Part shown: piece after piece, positions 22,801 to 36,480 of the stretch
How the letters are laid out: the number at the start of each line of letters is the position of its first letter
Numbering within the stretch: position 1 is the first letter of the stretch
Assembly (NCBI GenBank): GCA_036872755.1
Contig: JAVHNS010000001.1
Span: 3,100,001 to 3,164,000, forward strand
Origin: Orbilia blumenaviensis
Lineage: Eukaryota > Ascomycota > Orbiliomycetes > Orbiliales > Orbiliaceae
Length of the DNA stretch: 64,000 nucleotides
Direction of reading: 5' to 3'
Notes under the pieces: generated by a model
Database searches by the model: none
What the model was told of the DNA's origin: nothing
What the model saw: the letters and a program-made list of their open reading frames with translations, nothing else
Position numbers and translations under genes: made by a program

Positions 22801-25800
22801 TGTTGCACCATCATTTCGTCGGTAACGGTGTCATTATTGAACCAGACCATACCGCAACGACTGACAGTGGCGAGTGTCGCATATTTCAAAGTCTCAACTT
22901 CGAACATGATTCGCACATTGGGTGGAAGGTTAAGACGCTCACCATTTGGCAAGGTCAACAATTTGTTATCGTCCAAAACACTACCCCAATGTTAGTCACA
23001 TATGATATCATACGAGAACAAAATAATAGTTCTTACCTGTTCAGGTTTTCAACCCACTCTGGATCTACGTCACCGTCAAATACGATCCAATGACGCTTTG
23101 AGTCCTCGCCACGCAAGTTATCCACAATCTTTCGCAGAATGCTGGTGAACAACCCATCAGTCCATTCCCGAGTTGTTGAGTCAAGGCTACCGTAAAGAGC
23201 TTCTTTCGACATCACCTTCGGGTCGATTATATGGGAGACGCCCTCCACACCCTCAACTTGTTGCATAGCCTGCAAAAGCACTTTCCATGCCGAAGACTTG
23301 CCAGACCCGGACTCTCCAACCATCATCACACCGTGGTGGATAGATTGAATCTGATAGAGTTGCAGAACCTTCGTCATCCAGGTGTCAGTGACAAGTAGAT
23401 TCTGGTCTAGGGCGATCTTGGTGATGGCTTCTTCCAACTTCTTCAAATTACCAGGGACGTATTCGATACCAGGGAATGCCGTAAGTTCAATACCCCTCAT
23501 AGTGTTGACATCCTCGCGGATCAATTTGGGTGCGATGGTTTCTCTCAAACTCTGAAGAATAATCTGTGCTTCCCATTTCAATTCGTTACCGGGTTGGGCA
23601 GGTTCCGAGTCAGGATCTTGAAGCCTAGCTCTCTTGAGCCCACCTGAACTGACAAGAACGCTCTTCAAAGCTCTCAGACCGAAGTCATAATGGGCTTGCT
23701 TGGATAGTTTCTTGGAGCATTCGTCAAAGAAGGGAACGGTTTGTTTTGATAAAGCCTTAGCTTGGTTGAAACCTTGTGAGTAAAGCATGACTTCGGTAAT
23801 TAGTTCCTTGTCTGGCTTGCTCATTGCAACGCTTCGGAAGAGCTTCTTCAAGTTGTCCGGCAAGTTCGAACGACCAGCATATCCAGGATTCATGGTGATA
23901 AAGATGCCAGTGTTGCCGTTGACCTTCAAGTTCCTTCCAACAAGCTCGATTTGCGCTTCGGGATCTTCAGTGGCACGTTTGAGACCTTGCTGGATATTTT
24001 GAACCTGCTGGCTGACTGCGGACAAAATTCGCTCCTCGAGACGGTTGAACTCGTCGAAACAACCCCAAGCGCCGACTTGACAGATACCCAAGAAAATTCT
24101 GCCCATGGCCTGGAAATCGAAAGTATCGTCACAGCAGAAGACTAGAGTGAAACGTCCAAGCTGGACACCAAGAGCTTTGACGGATTCCGTTTTACCGGTA
24201 CCGGCAGGTCCGTATGGAGATCCCCCAAGTCTTTGGCACAAAGCCTGTGTCAACGTCAAGAAGCATCGGTCCGTCAATGGTGTTCTGACCAATCTCTCCG
24301 CAACACCTAGGTATTCGAACCCGTATTCCAAGGTAGCATTGGCCATCTTGATCTTGATTCGGGACAGGAAGTCTCCCTCAGCCTTGTACATATACCTCAT
24401 CTGCAGGAGCCAGATATAGTGCTGGGGGTTGGTAACATTATTATCCCTCAGACGCTGGATGCAGTCCCGTTGATGGACGAATTCTGTAATCATGTGCTCA
24501 CACTTTTTTCTCATGATTGGGGCCATATCACCAAGGACAGTAGTTGCCAAAAGATTCAGTACCTTAATTTCCTGGGCATGGAGTTTGGCCAGATCTTCGC
24601 CCCCGTTAGTAAGGCACTGTTCAACGGCCATAGTCCAAACAACCTGCGTAGCCAGAACCACGATTTGGGCTGGGTATTTTTCGATGTACTCCTTGAAGGT
24701 ATCAGTGTCCAAATCGCTATTCTCGAACATAGGGGTGAATTCAGCAACTGCCTCCGCTAGTAGCTCTGCAAGCGTAGACTTCATATTGCTTTCAAGAGCC
24801 ATGAGCCAATCGTTGATCTTTGGCATTTTTATCAAAGAAATTGGTTTCTTCAACCTAACCTCCTCGCCTTCCTTCGATGTAAAGCCAAAGATGGTGGAAT
24901 CCTCGTCAAGTAATAGCCCAGACAGCCCAGCAAACATCTTCTTGAAGTGCTTGGCAATGCGGTGGGTATCGTTACTGTTACCAATGATTTCAAGGAGATC
25001 CTCATCACCGACGAAATAGAATCTAGGGAAGGAAACACGTTCTCTTTCGAGGTACTCTCCCAAGGCTTTCTGGATCTTGTTCAGCAACTCGGCGAGACGT
25101 TCAAGACTCTTCTGCACACCAGAAATATTGAGGACGTCGAGAACATACGGGCTCTTGTAAACCTTTTTCATAACGGCAAAGAATTCGGAGTTGATGTTCT
25201 GGAACCTGGAACTCTCAATCGGAAGCAAGTGTTTGATATCGGCATTGCCCGTGAAAACACCCTCGAGGTAAACCCACTGTCTCTGCACATCAATCCAAAC
25301 GTCAAAGAGAACGTGGACTCTGTTTAACTTGTCCTCCCAACTGCTTGCCTCTTCTTCGAATTCTTTGTAGTAGGGAGAGTGCCTCATTGCTTGAAGGGAA
25401 TTCAAGTTCTCACTACACTTGGCAAAAAGGTCGTCCCATCCACGAATCAAACGGCACTTGTTCTGGTAGTTCACCAAGTCCAGCACATAGCTCGTCCAGG
25501 TTTCTCGGACCTGTTTGACGAACTCTTCAAGGGCCATCTCACCCTGAGCTTGAGCAATGATATCCCTGATAATGACTTCAGAAGCCTTGAGATTAAGGTC
25601 CCAGACCTGTCCAAGATTGAGACTCGTGAGATAGATGCGTTGGTTAGGTTTGAGAGCTTTGAAGATTTTGGCCCAGTGCCTTTCCCTGACAGCTTCACTC
25701 TTGAGCTCAGAAAGGAGAGGGTTAACCGAGACGAGGGTCTTCAGTACATTCTGGATATGTTCGAACGCAGCGTACTGACGCATACGACTGGGCATTTCCC

Positions 25801-28800
25801 TTGTCATACCAATGAGACCGTCGAGACCTTGGCGAATCTTTCGTGGAACAACAGATGTCCAGACAGTATCCCGGAGATCGTTGAGGCTCTTCCAGATAGT
25901 TGATAGAGCGGACCAAACGGACTTGAAGTCTTGTACTTCCTCGAGAATGGGTGCCAGGATATTGTCCGGTCCGGCCGGTAGGTCCAAGGCCTCTTTAGCC
26001 TTGGCCACCATTTCGGACTCGGATTTCAGTTGATTGAGGCTGGCTTCGAACGTGCTCAAGGTCCTTGAGGCATCCTCGGGGGCGATAGTACCCGAGACTG
26101 GTTTCTCGTCGTTCCACTCCTGGACCACGGCGGTAATCTTGTCCGTCACGACTCTGTCTTCGGCGATAATCTTGGCCTTGAGAGCATCGGTTTGGTCTTG
26201 TACAATCTTGCTCTTTCTTGCTAAGATCTCATTAAGAGCTTGCCACTCTCCATCAATTTGTTCAACGAACAGCCAGTCGTTAGGGAATTGGTATCTTTGT
26301 CTGCTGAGTGTAGTCTGGCCCTGTCGGAAGGTCTCCATCTCCGGTCCCCAGGCCTTCACTTTCTTCTTGCATTGTTGTACAATAGTAATGAAGGTTACGG
26401 CCTGAGCAGTGGACGAAGCTTCCAAACTCTGCGACTCAAGATCTCGGCGGGCCTTTTCGATTTCAGCATGAACATCACGCATGCGAATACCAAGCTTGCC
26501 AGCAAATTTCATCAAGATTTCGTGCTGCCATGAGTCGTATTTGGCGTTGACACGGGTTTGGACCTGTTCGTAATCGATTGTGATGTGGCCGAAGACCTGG
26601 CTAACGTCGGATGTGTCGAATGTTGACCGAGTCTTGCGGATTTCCTGCAGCAAATGAAGCCACTTTGAAAGATTTGTGCCCAGAACATCATAGACCTGTT
26701 CAGCTTGAAGATCCCATAGACTCTGGAATTGAAGCCATTTGTCAACGTAAGTGCTGACTTCGGTGATCTTCTTCTCAACAGCGTTGTATGCTTTCGAGAG
26801 CATATCAGGGAAGTGACTAGGCTATAGAACTTGTCAGCATTGTAATAGAAAAGCGAAGGGTACGAAGGGGTAGCCTACAAGCTCAGCAAAATTATCTTCA
26901 ACTTCACGCTCCGTGATGTGAACCGTCATTTCATATCTCGAAGCTTTAACCTTATGTAGATTGCAAGCGATGCCTTTCCAGTTCATTAGTAATGCGAAAA
27001 AAAAAAAAAAAACCAAGCTGCCCGAAGGACTCGACTTACCAAGCCACAAATGCAGTTGCTTATACCACTGTGCTCTAGCATACTCCATTGGAGGATCCAA
27101 GTAAATGACCTGGTTCTTGATACTGATTTCATGGGTCAAGCGCTTCATAACCGGTTTATACATTATAGCCTTCTCATCCCTCTTTTCGCCTTCGGAGTCA
27201 GCAGTATCAGGACGCCGCTTACTCTGTTGTGCTGCCTCGTCCTCCGCGAGTGTCCCATCAAAGACTGCAATCCATGTATTTGTCGCCTCCTCCAATCGGC
27301 CTAGAAGAATAGCTTGAATTTGGATATTAAGGTCGCCTACCCACTGTGGCAGATTGACAAAGTTCTCCAAATTTAATTGATCGACTGCAGTCTGAATAAC
27401 TTCAAGTCTGGTCCCTAGTGATTCAGTATCGTATGGGCAAGACTTAAGCTCCGTCAAAGCTTTCCTAATGTTATCGTTGATAGTGCTTAAGGTTTGCGTC
27501 TTTATTTGAAGCATGTTGACAGCTGCAGCCATCTCTTTGACAAACTGGACATGGCGAGACTCCCGACCAGCGAGTGATGAACCGCCTTCCATATTACCGT
27601 TTGGAAGGTAGGATACAACATTGCGCATGTGAAGATCGTAGCTGTGAACAAAACTCTCCCATTTAAGTGGAATCCCCTTTGCAATAAGCACGTGCACTTC
27701 GGTTTGGTACCCAGACAGTAGAGTTGAGACATCACTCATATCCAAAATGACCTTGTTAGTCTGGGCAAGAGTTCGGACGGACTCCATGAGAGAGACTGCG
27801 TAAGGGTAAACTCGTTTGGCTTCTTTGGAGACGTTGTTGATAGCGTGTGGAACAGTATATTTGAGATTGACGAGATTTCGAACCTCCTTGAACAGAGCGA
27901 TGACTTGAGGGTCGAAATTAACCAGCAATTCCAATTGATTACCAAGGGCACGATTCCTGTTGATGTTGAACAGACGCCCAGAGATTGAAACATTCCGCCG
28001 CTGGACATCTGCAAGCCAGGCTTCATATATGGGCCGAGTTTCAAGCTTTGTCTTGAAGGAATTGCTCTCGCTGAACAGCTTTTGGCCCTCGGCGTAATCT
28101 TGCCAGCCCTTGCCAAGAATGTCCTCAATACGCTTTAGGTACGCATTGAGTTGGCGTTCTATCTGTCTTGCCCATATAATGGCACCTGCAATCGGTGGAA
28201 GATCGTGCATTTGGGCCATTGCGTGAGCTTCGCTATGCCCATACTGCTGTTTGAATCTCTCATGCAGAGCTGCGATATCCGCTTTGACGTTGTCGATCAA
28301 CTGGGTCTGATACTCTTGAATAGCCCCACGGATCTTTGGTCTCACGAAGAGTGCATTGAACTTGGAGAAAACGCGGAACATCTCGTTAGCATTCTTCGCA
28401 GTAGCCAATCGATCCCTCAATCTTGCTATTATTGAGTTCTCGACACGGGATGTACGCTCGTTGTACGCATTTTCTGCTGAGATCCAGATATCTGTCCCTT
28501 CCAATGTAACATCCAGGACGTCGACATCTTTGAGGACGGCGTATGCCGAAGCAACCTCTTCCACAGCATCGACATCGCCGATTTCTTCAATGGCGGCGTG
28601 ACCGCCCGCCTCACCACGAGCATCGACATCATTACCAGGACCGAGAACATTTTGAATAGTTCGCTGCAATTGCTCGTGGCCATGTCTGAAGGCCCTGACG
28701 TAGGTAAGACGTTCTTGGGTCTTGCTATGCCGCTTTGTGACTTTGATGGGGATGAATTTCTCTGCTCGCTTTCGGGTAACATCACGAGCTGTATTAGTAA

Positions 28801-30233
28801 ACTCTTTCACATTGTCATCCCAGGTATTGAAGATGCTGTCAGCTACATTCATCAGGGCTTCGAAGTCCTTGTACTCCATATGCATTAATCTCCTTCCAGA
28901 CAAGAGCTCATGCAATCGGTCATCAAGGTCTCCAGAAATCGCTTCGACAAGAGGTAAAGCTCTCCTAATAGGATAGCTGGTGATTCTCAACTTTTTGTTG
29001 ATATGGCCAAAGATCTTGACAAGCGCTTCTTGGACCTTCGCGAGCGAAGTTGCGGATAGAAGCTCGTCCAGTGGGAAATCACGCATCAGTTGGTTATATT
29101 TCTGGACAGTATCCGATGCTTCTTTCAACCCGGTATCCGCGATGAAAGAGACTGTGGCGTGAAAGCGCTTCGCATGTCTTAGAATTTCTAGTGTTAAAAG
29201 GACGCCCTCGCTTCGAAGCTGCTCTTCGATGCCCTCCAAAGCGGATTCCATATTCAGCCAGAAGTTAATCTCTTGGGTAGCACTACCCGAGTCAGCATCT
29301 CGCTGCATTTTAGTAATTGTTTGGATTGACTTGATCCAGGAATTAACCGTTGACTGCAGTTGATTGAGGAACATAGTATCATTGACTATGGTAGAGGGAA
29401 TGAGCTCAAGAGAGGGCTTCTGGCCCTTGGATGCCGCTTCCTCGATAGCAGCTTGAACGGTTGGATGCATAACAAGGGCGAGCTCTGGGATCTCAATATT
29501 CTGCTGCAAGTGGAGGAATGCGAGTTCAAGCTCAGCCATCTTCTTCTTGGCAGCGGGTATACCAGACTTGGATTCATTATCAGCATATCTGCCAGCCGCC
29601 TGGGTTGAACTTTTTCCACTCTGCGACTGGTTGGCTTTGATATAAGCGTCGAAGTAAGGTACCAAGGCATGGTGCATGAGGGAGTGTAGGATTTCATAAG
29701 GAGAGTTCCCGGGTAAGTTGGTGATCTGAAGTTGGTTGGAAAGTGGTATAGTAGCTTCGAGAGCAGCAGGGCGTTTAATTAGGGCAACAGTCGCCACAGT
29801 AAGGGGCGATGTAGAAAGTTCAGACGAAATGGCGTATTTGTACTGAGGGGTGGTGGGGCCTAATCAATGTGGTTATCGTCAGCACAATCCTTATCTTGTT
29901 TCATTATTTACTCAGGACATCATGGACCTTACCATCGATTGAATCCGTCGATGTATCTCCCGTCGACTCCACCATTTCCTTACATATGTACAACGCTGTG
30001 GGTCCTTCACCACAGAACCTCGAGCAGCGAAGTAAAGTGTCAGAGTAGTGGGACCGGCTTAACATGTTACCAGCACCTTCGAGCTCTCGCTTCGAAGCAC
30101 CCAAGGTAACATCGACGACATGAACAATGTGATCAAGCAGGTTAACCGGGTTGACGTTAGAGGCTGAGGCCGTAGGAGAAGCCCCTGGTGAGGGGGACCG
30201 CCTCTCGCTCGACCTAGGTGCGAGGTTATCCAT
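16858..30233 (-). CDS. DYN1: Cytoplasmic dynein heavy chain
   Basis: Six minus-strand exons: 30233-29933, 29859-27040, 26973-26879, 26821-23037, 22980-17367 and 17304-16858. They total 4,353 residues, the expected size of fungal cytoplasmic dynein (nudA/ro-1 orthologs). This is the minus-end microtubule motor for nuclear migration and endosome transport. After the tail and linker come four P-loops: AAA1 [16 protein letters not shown] (about residue 1945), AAA2 [11 protein letters not shown] (about 2245), AAA3 [12 protein letters not shown] (about 2608) and AAA4 [13 protein letters not shown] (about 2950). The coiled-coil stalk with its microtubule-binding tip spans about 3190-3490, with [15 protein letters not shown] in its first half. 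AAA5, AAA6 and the C-terminal domain follow. All exon junctions are in frame. The fourth exon begins after a 57-bp intron, and the 66-bp intron before exon 3 holds a 16-nt homopolymer. The Met at 30233 is the only in-frame start before the conserved tail. Confidence 0.97.
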
Positions 30234-31319
30234 GATGGATAAGGACGGCGAAACGAAGTCGTTCGCAAAAAATAGGGCAGCGAAAGAGGTATTATCGAAG
30301 TTCCAAAAATCTGTAATCTAGATCTTAAGTAGTATTGGTATCATCCGAAGATATTTTTTTTGTTTTTGCTGTTATGGGATGGTCAGCGAGGTCGTGACCG
30401 GTCGTGGTGGTAGTTTATCGTTACTTAGATATCCCTATCATCCAAGAGAACACCAAAGCCAAAGCCAAAAAAGAAACCTTTAAAGCTCCAGAAGAAGAAT
30501 GTCTGAAGTCGAATATCATAAAATGAAGGGAACGGATGCCGAACCTGCAATGGCCCGGCAGAGATGGCTACGGAGTGATGATGTTTCGGATAGATAATGG
30601 TGGTAGTTAATTAAGGGAGAGGAGAAGAGGTCGTCGCGTCGACTAACAATACATAGGTAGTAGTCTCAACAGAAGAAGGAGAGCTTCGGCTGGCTGGGTT
30701 CCTCGTTAAGCTAAGCGGGCCGAAAAGCTGTTCGGTGCTCAATTAGGTGCTCATTTGGTGCCCGGCAAGTTCTATCAGTTCGGCCAGCTTCGGGCGGGAT
30801 CATGTCAAATCAGGTCAGGTCAGGTCAGCCCAACGGCTAGTTAGTAATAATAACAACACTAGCGCAGGGCAGATCTTCGCTCGGCCCAGTCGGCGTTAAC
30901 AGGAACAGCATCCGACCAGCTGTCTACTATAGACATCCTGCTACCACCTGCTATTTAAGCACAACTGCAACACCAACCGACAATACCGTTCATCTGAACG
31001 CGGGAGGGCTCCACTACACGACCGCCACTTGAACACCCCTCGACTGCGAAAGGGACACCGCCGATTACCACCCGTATCGATACCAAGACGTGGCTTCTTC
31101 AGCGGTATTACTCATTTCCTCGATTTGGGACGGTGTCAAAGCTTAATTGTTGGAATCCCTATCACATATGAAGCCAAAGCGGCCAGGCTGTCTCGTTATA
31201 CCAGAATCCGCCATATAAACCCTCATCCCGGTCAGGGTTCAACAGCAGCACCAAACACGATTCCCAATACCCCTACAGTATCATTACCCAGGGAGTTAAC
31301 CTTCCATCGTTAAGGCACC
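30234..31319. promoter_or_regulatory. Divergent promoter region between dynein heavy chain and Gea-type ARF-GEF
   Basis: 1.1 kb between two divergent start codons. A direct AGGTC repeat (CAGGTCAGGTCAGGTCAG) lies at about 30810-30828. A plus-strand open frame at 31029-31313 begins with TTG, not ATG, and has no domain, so I treat it as 5' leader. Confidence 0.55.
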
Positions 31320-34300
31320 ATGGAAGAAGGCGACACCCCACAACCACAGATTCGCCTGTCACAGGACTCCGAAAACACAGCTGCTCCGGCGACACCAGCC
31401 TCGCCATCTATAGACGGTGCTGAATCCCTGCATCTCGACCTCGCACACTCTTTCTACGGGAACCCACGAGCGTCTGTCCAGGTTGCGGTCGACCCGGTGG
31501 CTCTTATCACCAATGAATGCATCACAGTTACTTCGGCCATGCGTAAGAACGCGCGCTGGGCTCAAAGTTCTGTCGCTGCGATATTAGGTGGTGGGGTGAA
31601 TGACTCCGGGCTTAACAGCCCGACTCTATTGGTCCCTAGTGGTGCATCAACCCCCCGAGGATCATTAGGAAGGTCAGCTAGTAGAGCTACCTCAACCGAT
31701 GGGCGGCCCGAAATCACTGAAAAAGGGATTGAGAAGGAAGAAGAAAGCAGGAGTGCCACTCCTGTAGATGGTACTCTAGCTGGCAGGTGGGGCTTAAGAG
31801 GAAAGCGTGGCAAGAGTATTCAGGTCCGTTCAGTGTCGAATTACAAGAAATTCAACAGGGAGCTAAGAATTTGGAACAGGACAACCCACTGATCGCAGCT
31901 TTTTCAAAATTAAGAAGAGACCTTCTCTCCTGCAAAGGTAAATAAATAGCTAAGCTTGATATTTCAAGAACAATAGTGACTAATATATCTCCAGATATCC
32001 GAACCTTCGACACTCCTTCCTTGCTCCACCCGTTCCTCCAGGTTGTTCGATCATCCTCTACCTCAGGACCAATCACTTCTCTCGCCCTGATAGCTATCAC
32101 CAAGTTTTTTTCCTATAACCTTATAACACCCACATCACTCCGCCTACCACTAGCTATGCAGCTTTTATCTTCAGCAATTACGCATTGCCGTTTTGAGGCG
32201 TCAGACTCCTCTCAAGATGAAGTTGTGCTCCTAAGAATATTGAGATTGATGGAAGTTATGATGTATGGACCTGGTTCTGGGGTGTTAGGAGACGAGAGTG
32301 TATGCGAAATGATGGAAACAGCATTGAGTATATGCTGTCAGATGAGACTCTCAGAAGTTTTGCGGCGATCTGCAGAAATGAGCATGGTGACAATGTGCCA
32401 AGTTGTTTTCGAGAAACTGAAACATTTAGATGTTACGGCAGAGGTCCTTGGGCAGAAACATGAAGAAGCCACACAACAAAATGAAAACCTTAAGGTGGAA
32501 CCTTCGGTCAATGGCGAGACTGCGGCCGCAACATTGAATAATGTACGGCCTTCTGCAGAACTCGATCCGGAAGACTCTACGCAAGACGCCGACAACCAAG
32601 TGAAGCCATACTCTCTACCTTCAATAAGGGAGCTATTCAGAGTTTTGGTTTCTTTGTTGGATCCACATAATAAACAGCACACGGATACGCTCCGCGTAAT
32701 GGCTATGAGGATCCTCGATGTCGCCTTTGAGGTTTCCGGATCGGCCATCACAAAACATCCAAGCCTTGCCTCCTTGGCCCAAGATGACCTATGCAGATAT
32801 CTCTTCCAACTCGTCCGTTCTGACACTATGCCAATTCTCCAAGAGTCGCTGAGGGTGACAGGTACACTTTTGGCAACCTCCCGCTCTGGTTTAAAACTCC
32901 AACAGGAACTCTTCTTAGCCTATGTAGTAGCATGTCTTCACCCGAAGGTTGAGATCCCTCGGGAAGTTGGTATCGATCCAATACTTTACGAAGGCGTCCC
33001 ACAGGCACCAAAACTAGCAAAGCCGTCACACTCACCCGCTCCACAAGGCCCACAGCCTGGGAACGGAAGAAACGTTCCAGTTCAGGTGAGAGAACGGCAG
33101 AGGTTAGGATTGGAAGGAGGCTCGCGACGCCCAGATGCAAGAGAAGCAATGGTGGAATGCATCGGCGCACTTGCAAGGATACCAAGCTTCATGGTAGAGC
33201 TCTACGTAAATTATGACTGTGACATCGACAGAACGGATCTGTGTGAGGATGTCATCGGGTTTCTTTCGCGGGTAAGTTATCCACAACCAATTTATATTGC
33301 TCATACACTAATTTATTTCCGTATAGAATGCTTTCCCAGATTCGGCGACTTGGAGTACAACTAATGTACCCCCGCTGTGTTTAGACGCCCTCCTTGGATA
33401 CGTTCAGTATATCTCTGATCGACTAGAGGACATCTCGATTTCAGAAGGTTACCCGGACGTACAGACTCTGCAACAACAGCGAGAAAAGAAGCAACTGGTC
33501 ATCGCTGGGACGTCGAAATTCAACGAATCCCCTAAGAAGGGCATCGCGTTTCTCGTCCAGAATGGCATAATCAGCAGTTCAGATGACTATGCGTCTATAG
33601 CTAAGTTCTTAAAGGGTACATCAAGAGCATCAAAGAAGCAGCTCGGCGAATATCTTACGAAGAAAGACAACGGGCCCCTTCTGGATGCATTCCTGGACCT
33701 TTTTGATTATAAAGGAAAGAGACTCGATGAGGCATTGAGGGAACTTCTAGGATCGTTCAGACTACCAGGAGAGTCCCCCCTTATCGAAAGACTGGTCACT
33801 ATCTTCTCCGAGAAATACCATGATTTATCACAGACTGAGGATATCGACAACAAAGATGCAGTCTTCGTACTAACATACGCAATTATCATGTTAAATACGG
33901 ACCAGCACAACCCAACGGTTAAGGTGAGCACGCACGAACTAATACTTGCCTTAAATGTCATACCGATACTAACAATACACCCATTAGACTCGTATGGCCA
34001 TAACAGACTTCACAAAAAACCTCAGAGGTGTCAACGGTGGCAAAGATTTTGCCCCAGAATTCCTCGAGTCGATTTTTGAAACAATAAGAACCAACGAAAT
34101 TATCCTGCCAGAAGAACACGACAATCAACATGCATTTGACTATGCATGGAAAGAGCTCTTGATGAAAACTCAAGACGCAGGGGATCTCGTTCTTTGCGAC
34201 ACTAATATCTTCGATGCTCCAATGTTCGCGGCAACATGGAAACCCATCGTCGCAACTCTATCCTATGTCTTCATGTCCGCCACCGATGACGCTGTTTTCA

Positions 34301-36480
34301 CGAGGGTGATTACGGGTTTCGATCAAATCGCAAAGATAGCCGCAAAATATGATTTACATGAGTGCTTGGATCGTGTGGTCCGGTGCCTGAGCTTGATAAG
34401 CACGTTAGCAACCGAATCTCCACCAAGCACGAAGTTGAATACTGAAGTTCAAGTGAACGACAATAGTGTGATGGTTAGTGAAATGGCGGTTAGATTCGGT
34501 CGTGATTTCAAGGCCCAGCTAGCTACCGTTGTCCTATTCCGAATCATCACTGGCAAAGAAATCGCTATCAGAGAAGGATGGAATCAAGTCGTTCGGATAT
34601 GGCTCAACCTATTTGTCAACTCCTTAATCCCTCCATTCTTCTTACCCGACCAAAACTCGCTCGACCTCCCACCGATACCACTGAGAAACCCTTCTCACGT
34701 AATAGAAAGGAGGAACGCCCCTAATAGCTCTGGCTTGTTCTCAACACTATCGAGCTACCTTTCCAGCTATGCAGCAGATGACCCCCCAGAGCCTTCAGAT
34801 GAAGAGCTAGAAAGTACACTTTGCACTGTCGATTGTGTAAATTCGTGCTATCTTGGTGACATCTTCGCCAACATAGTGTAAGAATCTTCCACCCTGTCAG
34901 GTTTCCAAAGATACGCTAACATATCCTAGAAATATGGACGAAGAATCCACCGCTGCCTTGATGAAGGCTCTTCTCTCCCAGCTCCCAGAAGAGAGTTCAC
35001 CTGTGGTCATCATCAAACACGAGCTACCTGTTATGCCACAAAACGGGCAAGCTCCACCGGAAAGAAAGGATCAAATTTACGACCCGGCCGTCCTATACGT
35101 CACAGAGCTAGCTACCTGCTTGGCTCTACGGACCCCCGAGGCAGTACAGAAATTCGGCCCAGACGTCGCAGTCTCCTTACACAACATCGTTCGTGGTGCA
35201 AAACAAGCGCACCCCTTGGTCGTCGCCCGCTGCATATACTATCTCCTTGCTCTTCTCAAAGCTGGGTATGAATATGAATTCGTCCGCGCACCGGTTATCC
35301 TGCACTCCATTGTTACGCTTGAGAAACCACTTCTCGATAAGTGCTCTGAGTTTATCGTAAAGGGTATCCGCAGCTGCATCGACTCTACGACACCACTAAA
35401 ATCAGAAATCATAAGCTCTCCGGATTTCTGGTCGCTTTTGCGACTGTTGGCCACCAATGCTGAGGTATCAGCCGACGTTTTCAATATTCTTGATTTGGTA
35501 GCGATCCAGAATCCTTTGAACGTTACAGCGGATAACTACGTCGCCGTTGTTACGGTATTAAACGACTTTGCGACAGCTGGAAGTATCGGAGCTAAATTTG
35601 AACAAATACAAGACCGAATGAAGAAAGGCAAGATCACAAAGGTCACAGAAAGGCCGTAAGTTGTTCTTATCTCTCAATTTGTTTGTAAAACAGCGGCTAA
35701 TAACTATAAAACAGTGACGCCGATATAGTAACCCGGGGCACAAAGGCAGCCCTTGGCATCTACAACCTCACCACTCGCGTCCCAGCCTTAATCACAAAAT
35801 CCCACCTTGAACAAACCGAGGCTTGGTCCACTTACTGGTCTCCCATCTTCCAGGCCCTTTCCACCCAATGCATTAATCCCTGCCGTGAAATCCGCCACAA
35901 CGCCTTCAGCAGCCTTCAACGTGCCTTGCTCTCCCCGGAACTCGCCAGCAAAGACCATAAGGAATGGACAGGAATATTCGGGGACGTAATGTTCCCGCTT
36001 ATCACCATGTTACTCAAACCTGAAGTCTATCAAAGCGATCCAAGGGGCATGAGTGAGACCAGGGTGCAGGCTGCAACACTCTTATGTAAGATATTCTTAC
36101 ACTATTTAGTGTTGTTGAGCGAGTGGGATGGTATGCTGGGGCTATGGCTCAGGATTCTAGATATCATGGACCGGTTGATGAATAGTGGACAAAGTGACCA
36201 CTTAGTAAGTTTATCCAGCTCATATTCATTACATAGATCCAAATTTTCGATTGCTAATAGATCAACTTCCCGCTGATAGGAAGAGGCGGTCCCTGAATCC
36301 CTTAAAAACGTCCTTCTCGTCATGTCAGGCGGTGGATTCCTCCTCCCACCGTCACAACAAGAAGCAGGAAACGAAAAACAAAAGGAATTATGGAACCAAA
36401 CCTGGAAACGACTCGAGCGCTTCCTACCGGATTTGTACAAGGAACTATATCCCGAAGCTGCAAACAAGTCGGAAAATTAG
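31320..36480 (+). CDS. GEA1: Gea/GBF1-type ARF guanine-nucleotide exchange factor
   Basis: Eight exons: 31320-31823, 31880-31937, 31995-33271, 33327-33923, 33988-34877, 34930-35655, 35715-36204 and 36280-36480, for 1,580 residues. It activates ARF GTPases at the early Golgi for COPI vesicle formation. The N-terminal DCB/HUS regions include LLHPFLQVVRSSSTSGPITS and the HUS-box-like YVNYDCDIDRTDLCEDVIGF. The Sec7 domain spans about residues 677-870 (FNESPKKGIAFLVQNG; glutamic finger in FRLPGESPLIERL; YAIIMLNTDQHNP). HDS regions follow and the protein ends near RFLPDLYKELYPEAANKSEN. Domain content and length place it in the Gea1/2/GBF1 class, not the Sec7/BIG class. The start lies in CACCATGG, an ideal context. 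Single-copy orthology is assumed, so the symbol is only indicative. Confidence 0.94.

Noticed and set aside
31029..31313. 94-codon open frame just before the ARF-GEF start
   Set aside because: It starts with TTG, has no family resemblance and ends just before the well-placed ATG; more likely 5' leader.
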